DNA of 64,000 bases, taken from assembly GCA_025738555.1 (NCBI GenBank), contig JAOVFP010000021.1, forward strand, positions 186,001 to 250,000, in the 5' to 3' direction. Both the position numbers and the translations under genes were made by a program. Positions 45,934 through 58,291 of this stretch are shown here, piece by piece; position 1 is the first letter of the stretch; each line of letters opens with the position of its first letter. Below the pieces are notes generated by a model. It did no database searches. It was not told the DNA's origin and saw nothing but the letters and a program-made list of their open reading frames with translations. Source of the DNA: Cyathus striatus (taxonomy: Eukaryota > Basidiomycota > Agaricomycetes > Agaricales > Nidulariaceae).

Positions 45934-47290
45934 TGTAACTTTGAAGATAGATTTGTTGCCGTTGCCGCCGTCGCTGTCGGTGTGGAGAGACAGACCCCTA
46001 AGCGAACTTTGTACATGTACCCCAACACCTTCCACCTACACGTGATCCCACGTATAAAAACCCGACCCACTTCTTTATCTTTCTTCACCGTCGATGCAGC
46101 AGTCGTGTTGCACTCTGTGGTTGTCTTCCATGACCTTCGGAGTAACGGAGCGATGGGAGAGTAAACTCGTGCGTATCTATCCAGGTCTCGACTTGGGATG
46201 GGTGTTGCGTGTCTTGGAAGAGGGAGTCTTTGGATTCTTTGGTTGTGCGGAATTTGTTTTACTGACAGCCATTCTCTGAAGGGATATACAATTTATGTAT
46301 TTTTATGAATATATATTGTTTCGCGCTTTTTTTCTTGTTGAAGGAACAAGGAATTGAGATCTTACGGAACCGGAAAATCAGTCGTTGACGTCGAATGTTG
46401 AAATTCAAACTTTGCACGCTTCGATCGCCGTTTATGCAATCGCGCACGTTGATCGAAGTCTGGCATGTAATCTATTCAACAGATTACATGCCACATACTT
46501 ACACTGGTTACTATCAGATTTAAATATCTAAATGCCTATATCTTATTAGACACGTAGGTAATCTCTCGTGAAAGCACCCACCCTCACTAACACTGGACAG
46601 GATATAGCCCAATGTTGACTGGCAGAAATCCCAAATGTCATCAGTACTAGCCAGGTTGTTGTTGCGGTCACCATTTGAGCAAAAGAAGCAGAGAGGAGGA
46701 GTAATATCTACAGGTATGATATTGTGAAGACGAAGATCAGAACACGTTAATATGGCCTCGTTCTCGGTTTAAATCTAGGCAATGATATTAGAGGGCATCA
46801 CCCATGGGAGGAAAGGATTTGCGTGGTCACAAGCAATATCAAGAACAGAGATCTGTGTTGCAGAGAACGACCAAGTACAAAGATATGACAGAAATACACT
46901 TCAAGGATGATAAGTAGCGATATATTGAGTTCCAATCGTTCAAGGGTATAATATAAGTTGGGTATCACTTCCACAGCCTTCCCTGGTCCGTTAGTGAATC
47001 AACCAACGCGCCAGGACTATCAACAGCTCACCATGACACCAACTCACACTATGAGACCTTCTTTTTCTTTGACAGCCTGACCGTTTTCTTCTCCACGTCT
47101 TGTGGCAACCTCCTCGAAGTAGTATTTTCCTACTTGCCCGGTAACATGAGAAAAGCCAATAAATGAACCGACAGCGGAGGCTCTATCTGCAACGACTCAT
47201 CCGGGTCCTGATGAGACAGCTTTGAATGAGCCGACTTCTTGACGAGCACTTTGTTCTTAAGGCGAAGGAGTCGTATCTATGAAGTGTTAG
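45934..47290. other. Promoter side and RING 3' flank, unit 2
   Basis: It aligns with 28221-29580 of unit 1. The trinucleotide run is partly replaced by GTTGCCGTTGCCGCCGTC. No gene is supported. Confidence 0.4.
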
Positions 47291-47299
47291 CATTGTTAT

Positions 47300-47690
47300 C
47301 TAGCGCACGAAAGCTACAGGATTACAGACCTGCTTGTCGTACTCGGCGTTTTCTTTTTTCAGCTGCTCGAGCTCGGGCCCTTCATACTTCTGCTTGAGCT
47401 GCCGATTCGTACCACCCTCCCTCATCCACCGTGCTATTGCTTCATCGCGTTCCTTCTCCTTTCGTTTCCGGCTTTCTCGTTCTTTCGCCGCTAATTGCTT
47501 TTTCTTGTCGACTTCCCATCGAAGACGCACAATTTCATCGACTTCCGCGGCTTAAACCTCATTCATTCGGACGCCATTCCTCTCGTAGTGTGGAGTTCTC
47601 CTTCCTCATTCGTCACGATCATTCAAGACGGGGGCGAGTCGTTCTTCCAGGCTTTTCGCAGACTCAAGTAATCCTTCATACCCAGTCCAA
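47300..47690 (-). pseudogene. RING/coiled-coil gene, unit 2, RING part deleted
   Basis: It retains only the charged coiled coil (RWEVDKKKQLAAKERESRKRK, NRQLKQKYEG) with no nonsense codon at the site mutated in unit 1. At about 47690 it jumps directly to the TPR-CHAT promoter block. The RING exons and start codon (29940-30470 of unit 1) are gone, and it has a further stop in the HFRTPEERGMSG-like upstream part. Confidence 0.7.
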
Positions 47691-48122
47691 CGGCCGACTT
47701 GGGGGCAATTTTACGTCACTTTACTGCACACAGCGCAGTACTGTGTAGTAGCTGTGACTGCACTGCGAGATTTTCAGGATCTGTCACACTTCACATTATG
47801 TCGCAGTCCTGTGAAGTCCCCCGTGTTGGATTTTAAAGCTCTAGTTCACTTCCGCTAGCCAGTGCTCTAGTCCCGGAGCGCTTCATCCGTCCCTTGGTGA
47901 CAGGATCCTACTATTTCCTAAAGCAGTAGTTTAAAGAGAACGTCTGGTGAGCGCCCGTCACATCACAGTGCTTCACCTTACTTCACATTATTTCACAGCA
48001 ACATGAAATTTCACCTCACAGCGACTTTACTGCACTCTGCGGCAGGACTAGCACTACACCTGATTAACAGCATGATCTTGAAAGACTCAAAAGTATCACT
48101 CGCTGGCGCTCAACCGGTGCTT

Positions 48123-48130
48123 TATATAAA
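48123..48130 (+). promoter_or_regulatory. TATA box of TPR-CHAT gene 2
   Basis: TATATAAA about 107 nt before the ATG at 48230, matching the unit 1 arrangement. Confidence 0.6.
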
Positions 48131-48229
48131 CGGATTACTGCATTACTAGTACTATATCAGTCTCCGTCGATCTCCCAGACCCAGTTTCTCTCAAAAAATA
48201 TCCCAGGTTTCTCTCAGACATATCGTAAC

Positions 48230-51200
48230 ATGTCTCAAACAGAAACGGGTAGGAAAAACATATGCTCACGATTCACATACACTTAAGGCGTGGGTGTACC
48301 GTACAGCTATTACAGATCGACAAACTTTGAGGAGATTATATGAATCAACGTTAAAGTTACTGGATGATGATGTCTCAAAACCTTTACATCTCAAAGCAGT
48401 CGGTATGCAGTGCTACACGTCCAACGAACAGTTGAACAGTTTGGACGTTTCCGAGTGGTCTATACAAGCATTCCAGTTGGCTGTCATACTTACTCCTCAA
48501 CATGACCAAAAGCTGCGAATCTTCATACTTAGATCACTTGGCCGGGCTTTCAAACAACGTTACGACCTGAGCCGACGTGTCGAAGATCTAAATCAGGCCG
48601 TTTCCACACTACGGGAGGGCATTGATTTAACCCCAGAGAATGATCCGTCACTTCTTGATCAGCTAGCGGACCTCGGATGTGTTCTCCATACTCGATTCGA
48701 GCAAACTGAAGAACTACGAGATCTCACGGAAGCTATAGAACTTCATCGGATAGCTGCTTTCCTTACTCCAGAAGGAAGTCGCTCCCGATTTGAGAGTCTC
48801 ATCAATCTCTCATATGCCTTGAATAGAAGATTTGATCATACACATGAACTAAGTGATGCAGATGAAGGAATTGAAATCATGCATGACCTCGTCAATAATA
48901 TGAATCCAGAAGGTCCGGAATATTCCTTATCTCTCAACAATCTTGCCTGCTCCTTGAATGCCCGCTTTGATTATAGCGGAGACTTGAGAGACATAGGCCA
49001 AGCTATCGATGTTCAGCGTAAATCAGTCGAGAATACGCCCAATGACCCCGGTTCTCTGACGAATTTGGGTAACGTGCACGGAGCATATTTCACGCAAACT
49101 GGGGAGCTACCACATATCCACATGTCCATTGAAGCTCATCGGAAGGCACTGTCACTGGAAGGAGATGATCTTTTACCTGGCATTCTTATAAATTTGGGAG
49201 TGTCGCTTGGATATCGTTTTCTCGCGACAGGTAATATTGACGATCTTGAAGAGGCCATAGCGCTTGAACAGCGCGGTATTCAGATCTGTAGAGATGATGA
49301 TCCAAAAGTGCGACGGTTCTACAGTGATCTAGGTAATCTGTTTTACTACCGCTCCGCACTGCTTACACAAGATTTGCGTGATATACATGAAGGGGCCCGG
49401 GCGCACAGAGAAGCGGTGATTCGAACACCTATTGGACACAGGGATTTGCCTGGACTCCTCAACAACCTAGGAATTTCTATGGAAAGACTATTTCGCGCTT
49501 CGGGGAATGAGTCTGATCTCTCTGAAGCAATCTCGTGTTACAAAGAAGCTGTTGCTCTAACTTTCGATGATAGTATTAAACGGATGGACCATCTAAGTAA
49601 TCTAGGAGGGGCGTTTTGCACTAGATATATGCTTGCACACCAGAAATCCGACCTCGATGATAGTCTCAGCGCGTTAAGGAAGTCTGTTACACTGTGCCCG
49701 CCGAATCATGCTCAGCTTCCAAATAACCTTTCCCAATTTGCACACGCGTTGAAAATTCTGTTTGAAAATGAACGCCAACTCGAGACCATAGACGAAGCAA
49801 TCTCAGTTATGGAATGGGCGATAGACATTACTCCTGAAGGGAACGCTGGGTTGCCCTCCCTGCTTAATGGATTGGGAGGTTTAATCTTCCTTCGGTACAA
49901 TACTACACACAGCAATGATGACATTGAAAGAGCTCTTTCGTTATCTCGCCAAGCTACACAGATGCCTGTTGGATCCCCATTAACACGTCTAACCAGCGGG
50001 CGACAGTGGGGGTTGCTGTCTCTTCTCGTGGACCCAGAACAAGCCCTTCATGCATTCGAAATTATTTTTGATGACATTGTCCCACAATTGGCATGGATTG
50101 GACGTACTATGGAACAACGATATATCTTACTGGTAACTCTGGCGGACACTGTGAGCATGGCAACAGCTGTAGCCATCCGATATGAACAGCTTCACATAGC
50201 TGTAGAGTGGCTAGAACAAGGTCGCTCAATAGTATGGAACCAAGTTAATAGTTTCCGCTCACCCTTAGACGATCTTCGAAAGGTTAACTCAGCCCTTTGT
50301 ACAGAACTAGAAAAGATAGCGATCGCTTTGGACGAAGCTAGTATGCGAACAAACTCATCCGATTTGTTAGGAAGTAGTATGGCACGCAATATCTCCATTC
50401 AAGATGATGTCCTTCGACATCAAGGTCTTGCAAAGCAATGGGATTCATTACTTTGTCAGGTTCGCAGCATAAGTGGCTTCGAAGATTTTCTCTATCCAAC
50501 ACCGTTTCCTGAGCTGGTTCCGAAACTACCACTGTCTGGTCTAGTAATAGTAGTTAATGTCGACCCATTTTCTTGTGATGCTTTGGTTCTTACCCGTGAC
50601 ATATCATTAAAGAGCCGGGCTAATATCATCCCCGTCCACTTGCCCCAATTCTACAAGAGAGCAGTCATTCTTCGCGAGAGATTATATAAACTACTTTCCA
50701 GTCCGAAGTCAGCTCACACAAGAACTGCACGCAAAGGTCGCCCTGCTATAAATGAGAAGGACCTATTTTCCATTAAGGAGCTCCTTCGGGAATTGTGGTA
50801 CGAGATCGTGAAGCCCATCCTTGATGTGCTTAAGCTAGAGGTAAGTAACCCTTTGATTCCGTGGGCATTACGATGAACATGAATATCACAGCCTACATCC
50901 AATCCCCCTCGAATATGGTGGTGTCCAACTGGTCCTCTCGCTTTTCTTCCTCTTCATGCTGCTGGTGATTACTACTACAATGACAAAACTCAAAATCCTG
51001 GATCAAATATCATGGAATATGCGATTTCATCTTACACACCCACTATCACCGCTCTGACACAGAGTCTATCTAAGCACCACCGGCAACAGCATCAGGAGTT
51101 CAAGGGATTGCTTGCCATCAGCGAGCCAGAAGCTCCCGATCTTTCACATATCCCAGGTGCAGCTCTAGAAAATATCATCCTGGAGCAGATATTTGGCTCA

Positions 51201-51731
51201 TTTTCTCAAACATTCCGTAGGCTGGAAGGCGTCGAAGCAACAGTGGAGAGGGTCCGGGATACCATGCCTTTGTACAGCTGGATCCATCTCTCCTGCCACG
51301 CTCTCCAGAACAACCGTCCTCTCAATAGTGCATTCTATCTCCATGATGGACAGCTGTCCCTTGGAGATATAATTAAACAACCACTTCCTCATTCACAATT
51401 TGCATTCCTTTCGGCATGCGAGACGGGGAAGGGAGACAAAAAGCTCTCCGAAGAAGCAATTCATCTTGCAGCGGGTATGTTAGCGGTGGGGTATACCAGC
51501 GTCGTCGCAACTATGTGGTCGATCAGTGACAACTATGCCCCGCAGGTCGCAGAAGATTTTTACTCATACATATTACAGAAAGAGAATGAGAGCTCCGCAG
51601 AGTATAATTATCCAGATTGTATTAGAGCAGCGTCTGCACTTCATCATGCCATAGGACGCTTTCGGCTTCGGGTTGGCGATGACGAAGATGGCCTCTTGCT
51701 TTGGGTTCCGTATATCCATGTATGCATTTAG
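48230..51731 (+). CDS. TPR-CHAT caspase-like protease, unit 2, 1,130 residues
   Basis: Same three-exon structure as the unit 1 gene: 48230-48248, 48307-50840 and 50892-51731, in phase throughout, giving 1,130 codons plus a stop. The TPR region has a single copy of the 265-residue block. The CHAT domain keeps IWWCPTGPLAFLPLHAAG, WIHLSCHA and FAFLSACETGKGD, so both presumed catalytic residues (His, Cys) are present. Compared with unit 1 there are many amino-acid changes in the TPRs (for example LINLSYALNRRFDHTHELSD), while the CHAT core is nearly the same. It has no other recognisable domain. Function inferred: proteolysis after the TPR sensor engages a ligand; the ligand and substrate are unknown. 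Confidence 0.9.
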
Positions 51732-52120
51732 GCATTTAGATAAGTACATATTTTTCATATTTTGGTATACCCTGCGTAAGTATGTGGTTCCCATAGAAGG
51801 TATCTTGCTTCAATCCAATTTTTACGCTGATGGAACGCTGCCGACTTCTAGCAACTTATCTACCTTCGAGTTTCATTAGATGCGCTGGCATGCGGCGCTG
51901 CTCTGTGAAAGCACTCACATTCACTAACGCCGAATTGAGTGCAGCTTTAACTCAACTTTCACTGTTAGCTAGTGATTCTACATATCATCTTTCGTGGTCT
52001 CCGCCTGAGGCTTGAGCAAGAGACACCGAAAGGAGGCGCTATGTCTGCACGATCATTATCACAAGAATGAAGTTCGGACACGGTAACACGACCCTCCGTC
52101 CAGGTGTAGACTTATGCAGC
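51732..52120. other. Downstream of TPR-CHAT 2
   Basis: Unlike the region after TPR-CHAT 1. Short frames at 51673-51879 and 51830-52015 have no domain. Confidence 0.3.
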
Positions 52121-53090
52121 GACATTAGAAAATATCAGCTATGGCAGGGGAGGATTTGCGCGGTCACAAGCAATATCAAAAACAGCGATCCGTGTTGCAG
52201 AGAATGGCCAAGTACAAAGTCATGACAGAAATACACTTCAAGAATGATATGTAGTAATACATTGAGTTCCAAGCGTTCAAGGGTATAATATAAGTTGGAG
52301 GTATCTTCCACAGCCTTCTCTGGCCCGTTAGCGAATCAGCCAACGCACCAGGAATATCAACAGCTCACCATAACACCAACTCACACTATGAGACCTTCTT
52401 CCTCTTTGACGGCCTGACCTTTTTGTTCTCCACGCCTTGTAGCGACCTCCTCGAAGTAGTATTTTCTTACTTTCCCGGTAACATGGGAAAAGCCAATAAA
52501 CGAACCGACAGCGGAGGCTCTATCTGCAACGACTCGTCCGGGTCCTGCTGAGAAGGCTTTGAATGAGCCGACTTCTTGACAAGTATTTTGTTCTTAAGGC
52601 GAAGGAGTCGTATCTATGAAGTGTTAGCATTGTCACCTAGCACACGAAAGTCACAGGATTACGGACCTGCTTGTCGTACTCAGCATTCTCGTTCTTCAGC
52701 TGCTACAGCTCCAGCCCTTCATACTTCTGCTTGAGCTGCCGATGCGTATTACCCTCCCTCATCCACCGTGCTACCGCTTCATCGCGTTCCTTCTCCTTTC
52801 GCTTCCGGCTTTTTCGTTCTTTTGCTGCTAATTGCTTTTACTTGTCGACTTCTCATCGAAGATGCACAATGTCATCGACTTTCGCGGCTTGATTCTCTTT
52901 CATTCGAACGTCTTCCTCTCGTAGTGTAGAGCTTTCTTTCTTCAATTCGTCGCGGTCATTCAAGACGAGGGCGAGGCGTTCTTCCAGGCTTTTGCAGACT
53001 CGGGTAATCCTTCCTGCCCATCAACATGTTTAGAACGAAAGCGTAAAGATGGACTATGAACTTACTCATCACCACTCCAGTGCATGAGTG
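52121..53090 (-). pseudogene. Extra RING/coiled-coil gene fragment, unit 2
   Basis: It matches 29040-30000 of unit 1: the 3' flank plus coiled coil. Internal stops interrupt the charged segment (a TGA replaces the Trp-encoding codon region at about 52855, and a TAG replaces a Gln codon near 52705). It ends at the position where RING exon 2 should follow. A second copy of this gene inside the same unit, hence an insertion or local rearrangement. Confidence 0.7.
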
Positions 53091-53627
53091 AGGAGAGAGA
53101 AAGTACCACCTCTTGAGAGTTTATATCTATGTTACCCCGCCGATCCTTTGAACCGTGTGGCGCGTGTACTGAATTGGGGTAGGGTCTCTTCGACAACGAG
53201 GGTATAATCGACCAATAGGACTAAGTGGATCATTATTGGTCCACTGGTTACACTGTTAGTGAGGAGCAATGTCGTATTGTCCGCTCTTACAATCACGCAC
53301 TGATCACCATCTGGTACCCTTGACTTGGAATACTGCAAGGACACGCTATACTCCAGGGCTCCTTACCGCACTCGAGGTTTTAGCCTTCTGATTCGTGGCA
53401 TGTCTCTAATTCCCCCTGGTCGGCCGTAACGTTGATCTGTTATCGGCCGATAGGCGAACGCGGTGACCCCCCTTCGGTGGTATCATTCAAGAACCTCAGG
53501 CCACAGGGTCATACCAAATATACCACATCGGCCTACCACTGCCTATCGGCCAACGAAGGCGAAAATGCAGCATCAAAGCGTATATATATTCTGGCAACCT
53601 ATACCATGAACATTCCAAAATCCGCCC
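53091..53627. other. Unassigned spacer, unit 2
   Basis: No counterpart in unit 1. It contains an imperfect inverted pair around TCGGCCGATAGGC (53448) and GCCTATCGGCC (53541). No reading frame with content; possibly a small transposon relic. Confidence 0.3.
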
Positions 53628-53660
53628 TTGCCTTCAAAATACCAAGGATTCAAAGCAGCT

Positions 53661-54636
53661 ATGACGTCCAGCAACCCAACGATTAAACCATTCGATTCAT
53701 CTGGATGGTCTGCATCCACGTACAACGCAAACGCGTCCTTCGTATACTCTGCCGCCTTCACTTCTCCGGTTCTGGACCTTCTAGCGACAATACCTGGAGA
53801 ACGAATCCTGGACGTGGGCTGCGGTAGCGGCGAGTTGACTATCCGGCTTGCTAAACTTGTCGAGCAGCAAGAAGGCGAGATAACTGTCGGCACAGACAAC
53901 AGCGAAAGCATGGTATATCACGTCTTGTCCTGCTCGAAACACGAAAACTGACGGGGTTTCAGATCCAAAAGAGCAAGAAAAACGGACTTAAACACGCCTC
54001 GTATGTGATGCACATGCATTACAACTTCCAGACGAAATCTCCCAAATAAACACAATGTTCGATGTGGTGTTCAGCAATGCAGCATTGCACTGGTGTAAAC
54101 GTGACCCTCCGGCTGTCATTGCAGGAGTGCGGCACGTTCTAAAGACCAGAGGAAGGTTCGTTGGCGAGATGGGTGGTTTCATGAATTGCATAGGTGTGTA
54201 GCGCGTTGCCTCCAAGAAGCCGCAGCCTAACGATTAATCAGGTGTGCGCTCAGCGCTTCAAGAATCTCTGACGCGCAGAGGTTATGATTTTAATGAACTG
54301 GATCCTTGGTATTTCCCATCGGCTGAAGACTACAAAGGTCCGTCAGCGCTCAAGCTATCGACATGATAACACTAACTGGTAACATAGCTGCTCGTCGCTG
54401 AGGGATTCAACGTGGAACACGCAGCCTTAGTTCCACGCGTAACACCACTACCAACAGGCATCTACGGTTGGTTGCAAACGTTTGCAAGGGGATCCATCTT
54501 CCGAGATTTCAAGGAAGAAGAGGCGCATGAGATCATGAGAGAAGTTGAGGATAAGTTGCGTATCGATTGTCAAGATTCCAACGGAAAGTGGGCGATGATG
54601 TATGTGAGACTACGATTTGTGGCAGTAAAGCAGTAG
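53661..54636 (+). pseudogene. Class I methyltransferase (trans-aconitate type), unit 2 copy A
   Basis: The most complete methyltransferase copy. The ATG at 53661 opens MTSSNPTIKPFDSSGWSAS; motif I is ILDVGCGSGELTIRLAKL; exon 1 ends TVGTDNSESM with the acidic motif II. After an intron the frame runs IQKSKKNGLKHAS, and one base is missing (CACGCCTCGTATG where the other copies read CATGCCTTTGTATG). It then resumes in another frame as VCDAHALQLPDEISQ, DVVFSNAALHWCKRDPPAV, VRSALQESLTRRGYDF, LDPWYFPSAEDY, WLQTFARGSIFRDFKEE. A single one-base gap is the only clear lesion, so sequencing error should be excluded before calling it dead. Confidence 0.75.
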
Positions 54637-54956
54637 TAGATTCGAAGGTAACATATATAAGTGATGGTGAAGTAAGATCCTATGTCCTGCACGATAAAAG
54701 GTAGAAATATAGACAAGTCAGATCCTAGAGTACAAATTGTAAACGACAGCAGGGACTGCCAAGGCAAGTAAAATCTGTACCAGAAACAGGACGTCAGGAG
54801 GTGGGTATTTGAAGGTGGCAGCTCTGTACTACTTCTTTCATTAGATCTTCCGCTACTAAAGCTAAAAAGCAAAACCTACCGATATATCGTCCTCAGCGAT
54901 CGGCACGCGAGAGCCTTCGTGCTCCCATTCCAGATGTCCGGATGCATTCCTATTAC

Positions 54957-55213
54957 AGGAGTACAGATTTGGCAGCACATCGTTCCGGGATAGATATCAC
55001 TGGCGTTGAATCGGGTCCATGGGAGGAAACCAGAAGTAGGATGACAATCACACCCGTCGCATTCGTATGCGATGTACACACATTACAGCTATCAGACAAG
55101 ATTACCACCTAATCAAGGCTATAAGGCTGCATGAAGTATATTAATAGTCTGACAAGCTACATCATGAACAACTTAACGAACCGCTTCCTTATTTAAGATC
55201 CCAAGCAGCTACA
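54957..55213 (+). repeat. Methyltransferase promoter block, unit 2
   Basis: Counterpart of 39147-39391, nearly identical, ending directly at the ATG of copy B. Confidence 0.7.
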
Positions 55214-56300
55214 ATGTCCAGCAACGCCACGACGATCATTGAACCATTCGATTCGACTGGATGGTCCGCATCTACGTGCGACGCAAACGTGTCCTTCATG
55301 TACTCGGCCGCCTTCACTGCTCCAGTTCTGGAACTTCCAGCTGCAGTTCCTAGAGAGCGTATCTTGGACGTGGGCTGCGGCGATGGCGAGCTGACGATCC
55401 AACTAGCAAAGCTCGTCGAGCAGCAAGAAGGCGGATAGCTGTCGGTATGGACAACAGCGAAAGCATGGTATGTCACATTCTACCCTATTCAGAACATGAA
55501 AACGGACGTGGTTCGAGATCCAAAAGAGCAAGGAGAACGGGCTCAGGCGTGCCTTTGTATGCGATATACACACATTATAACTTCCAGATGACATCTCCCA
55601 GATAACCATCACGTTTGACGTGGTGTTTAGGAATGCCGCGTTGCACTGGTGTAAACGCGATCCTCCGGCTGTAATTGCAAGAGTACCGTGCGTTCTGAAG
55701 GCTGGAGGAAGATTCGTTGGCGAGATGGGGGCTTCATGAACTGCATATTGTGTGTACCGCGTTGCCCTTAAGTACAGGGAGGCTAACGACCTAACCAGGT
55801 CTACGCTCAGGGCTCCAAGAGTCTCTAAAGTGCAGAGGTTATGATTTCAAGGAGCTGGGGTGGCATTTGCGCTGATGCACAAGTGACCCTTTGGCTGCCA
55901 TTGCGGGAGCACGTCGCATTCTAAAGAGCACAGGACGGTTCGTTGACGAAGGTGGTTTGATGGACTTGTACGTATTATGTATCTTCTGGAGTACAAATCC
56001 AAGATGACAGCGGTGATTATCCGGGTGTGCGCTCAGCGCCCCACAAACCTCTAAGGAGTGGAAGGTATAGGCTCCACCCACCGAAGACCATACAGATATG
56101 ACAATTAAGTGCCTAAGTTATCGACATGGTATAGCACTGACTGGTAACACGGCTTCTCATTCCTGATAGCTCCAAGGTGGGTAATGCAACCTAGACCCCA
56201 CGCATACACCTCTACCAACAGTCATACTCGGCCACCTCCCATTTCCGACATATCAAGGAAGTTAGGCGAGAGGCCGCGAGCGCGAGACTAAGTAAGACCA
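55214..56300 (+). pseudogene. Class I methyltransferase, unit 2 copy B, with fused second fragment
   Basis: The ATG at 55214 opens MSSNATTIIEPFDSTGWSAS and motif I is ILDVGCGDGELTIQLAKL. A one-base loss after QQEGG creates a TAG, although the following MDNSESM segment is still present. At about 55857 the gene joins the second fragment (counterpart of 40530-40990), skipping the last exons seen in unit 1. It has stops in all frames after that. Confidence 0.75.
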
Positions 56301-56487
56301 GCTTCGTACTGGCTTCAAGGATTCCAGTGGGAAGTGAACCAGATGTATGCGAAATACGTCGTGGGTTGTAAAGCGCGTAGATGTCGAAATTTGAGTACTT
56401 GAGTTCATATCTATGTTGGTGAACCTTTGACGTGGAACATTTATGGACTATTCCCAGTGAAAAGATACGATTGTGTTGTGAAAGAGG

Positions 56488-56495
56488 GTTTGAAC
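56488..56495 (+). other. Empty hAT target site
   Basis: A single GTTTGAAC in the sequence AAAGAGG-GTTTGAAC-C, matching the two flanks of the 1,338 bp element at 41162-41169 and 42508-42515. Confidence 0.9.
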
Positions 56496-56719
56496 CTTGC
56501 AAGCGAGTACTTCGAGTTGGACAACCTCTGTCACGGTCACAGGCACAAGTGTGACAGGTAACCATACAGTAAGCCGTGACAAGTATCTCTCTTACATCGG
56601 AACTCCAACTCCAATTTCACTCTGCATCAAATGCAACTAACCAGACCATTTCACATCTTACCACTGAAACCCCTGGAAGACCCTAGCTAAGGGAAGGATT
56701 TGAATTTCAGTCTTGGGAT

Positions 56720-58291
56720 AACCGTGTTAAGACCACACTGTCGTACAACGGCATCTACACGTCTGACTGGCCTGATGGTTCTACCTACCCCGAGGACTAC
56801 GTGCGTCCCCCTTCCCTTATACTCTATTCACCCCCATTTTGAATTCTAATCGGACAATTGTAGAACGTCCCATCATGCATTACATCACCCAACAGTGAGC
56901 TAACCCTTTCAATTTCCACTATACATCGTATTCACGTACACATTACCAGTGCACACGCAGAACCAGTCCATGGCAGCCGGAACTGCATTCGCCATCTCCT
57001 ACGTTGTACGTCCTACACTTGTTTTGGAATCAGCGCCCGTGCTGATGTTGTTTTTCAGAGCGACATTAAACAAGTAACACCCGATAATCTTGCAGTGTTC
57101 AGTGTTCGTTACCAGTACGTCTTTTTCTTAATTCCGCGAGCTAGAACTGAAAAATCCAAAGCACACCATGGAAACGCGTAACATCGTATTCCGTTCCAGC
57201 AGCAATGCCCGCATGCCCCGACGGAGGATGTATCTGTGCCGTACGTCCCCCTTCCCTCCCCCCTCCCTCCTTCCTAACCACCTTAAACACAGTGGGGATG
57301 GGTCCCGAACGGGTGCGGCCAACCAAACATATACCACCAAGCCTTCAAATGCAAAGTAACAGGCGCAACATCCACAGCCCCCGTTGCATCCCCTAAACCT
57401 CCAGTATGGTGCGAAGACGACCCAAGCAAATGTGTTACTGGGGCCAAGCAGATGATTTATTGGAATCAGCTGGATGGGAATAATATTGAAGTTGATGGGT
57501 ATGATTTGAGTGGGGAGTTTAAGAGTCCGGTGTATAATTCAAAGTGTGGGTTTGCGGATGGTGCGCAGAATGATATTTTTGGGAGTGGGTCGAGTAGTAG
57601 GACTTCGAGCAGTGAATCTTCTGCCTCATCTGCCTCTGCCTCTCCTGCCTCTTCATCAAGCAGTGGATCTTCGGGTAGTGGATCGTCGTCAAATGGATCA
57701 TCTAACAACGATTCTTCCAATGCCTCAGGAAGCTCCAGTCCCAGCTCTGCCTCCCCCGCCTCTGCCTCCTCTTCCAGCTCCTCTTCCGCCTCCCCTAGCG
57801 CAGTCGTGGCAGCAGCAGCAAGTGACCCTCCCATCTCATCTACCACCTCTTCCCCCTCTGGTTCATCCAGCTCCAGCTCCAATTCCAATAATCTCAACCC
57901 TGGCTCTATCTCTAGCTCCAGCCCCTCCTCCAGCTCCTCCGCATCGTCTTCTTCAACACCCTCTACTTCTTCCACCCCAACTTCATCCACCCCAACTTCA
58001 TCCACCCCAACTTCATCCACCCCAACTTCATCCACCCCAACTTCATCCACCCCAACTTCATCCATTTTATCTACCTCATCCGCCCCCTCCGTCTCAGCTA
58101 CATCAAGCAAAAGCCACGCACCGCAATGCAAGCATCAGCACCGCCAGCGCCGTCGCCGGTCCCCCGTGCCCGAGCCTGAACCTGCTCCCATCCCTGCTCC
58201 TGCTCCGGAGCCAGTGGCAATTTCTCCCCCTCAGAACCTCGTATCTAGGATGAGGCAATACCACAGGAGAGCAGCTTCTCATTCTTGGTAG
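56720..58291 (+). pseudogene. AA14 monooxygenase, unit 3, 5'-deleted
   Basis: The same deletion joint as unit 2 (GGGAT followed by AACCGTG), lacking the start, signal peptide and N-terminal His. Remaining exons are open. The Ser/Thr-rich tail has an expanded run of TPTSS repeats and the C-terminus [15 protein letters not shown]. Confidence 0.9.
57966..58066 (+). repeat. 15 bp minisatellite in the AA14 tail
   Basis: Six consecutive copies of ACCCCAACTTCATCC-like units encoding TPTSS. Unit 1 has about one and unit 2 about two or three at the same place. Confidence 0.9.

Larger units (their letters stand above)
42745..56719. repeat. Tandem array unit 2
   Basis: It carries the 5'-deleted AA14, a frameshifted 287-residue gene, a RING gene reduced to its coiled coil, TPR-CHAT 2, a second coiled-coil fragment and two methyltransferase copies. 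Its junctions with units 1 and 3 have the same sequence (apart from the hAT insertion), showing head-to-tail duplication. Confidence 0.85.

Noticed and set aside
53448..53551. Inverted pair TCGGCCGATAGGC / GCCTATCGGCC as a MITE
   Set aside because: No target duplication at either side and the pairing does not extend.
57966..58066. CRISPR-like array
   Set aside because: Repeat units are contiguous 15-mers without spacers, encode TPTSS in frame and lie in a fungal gene.
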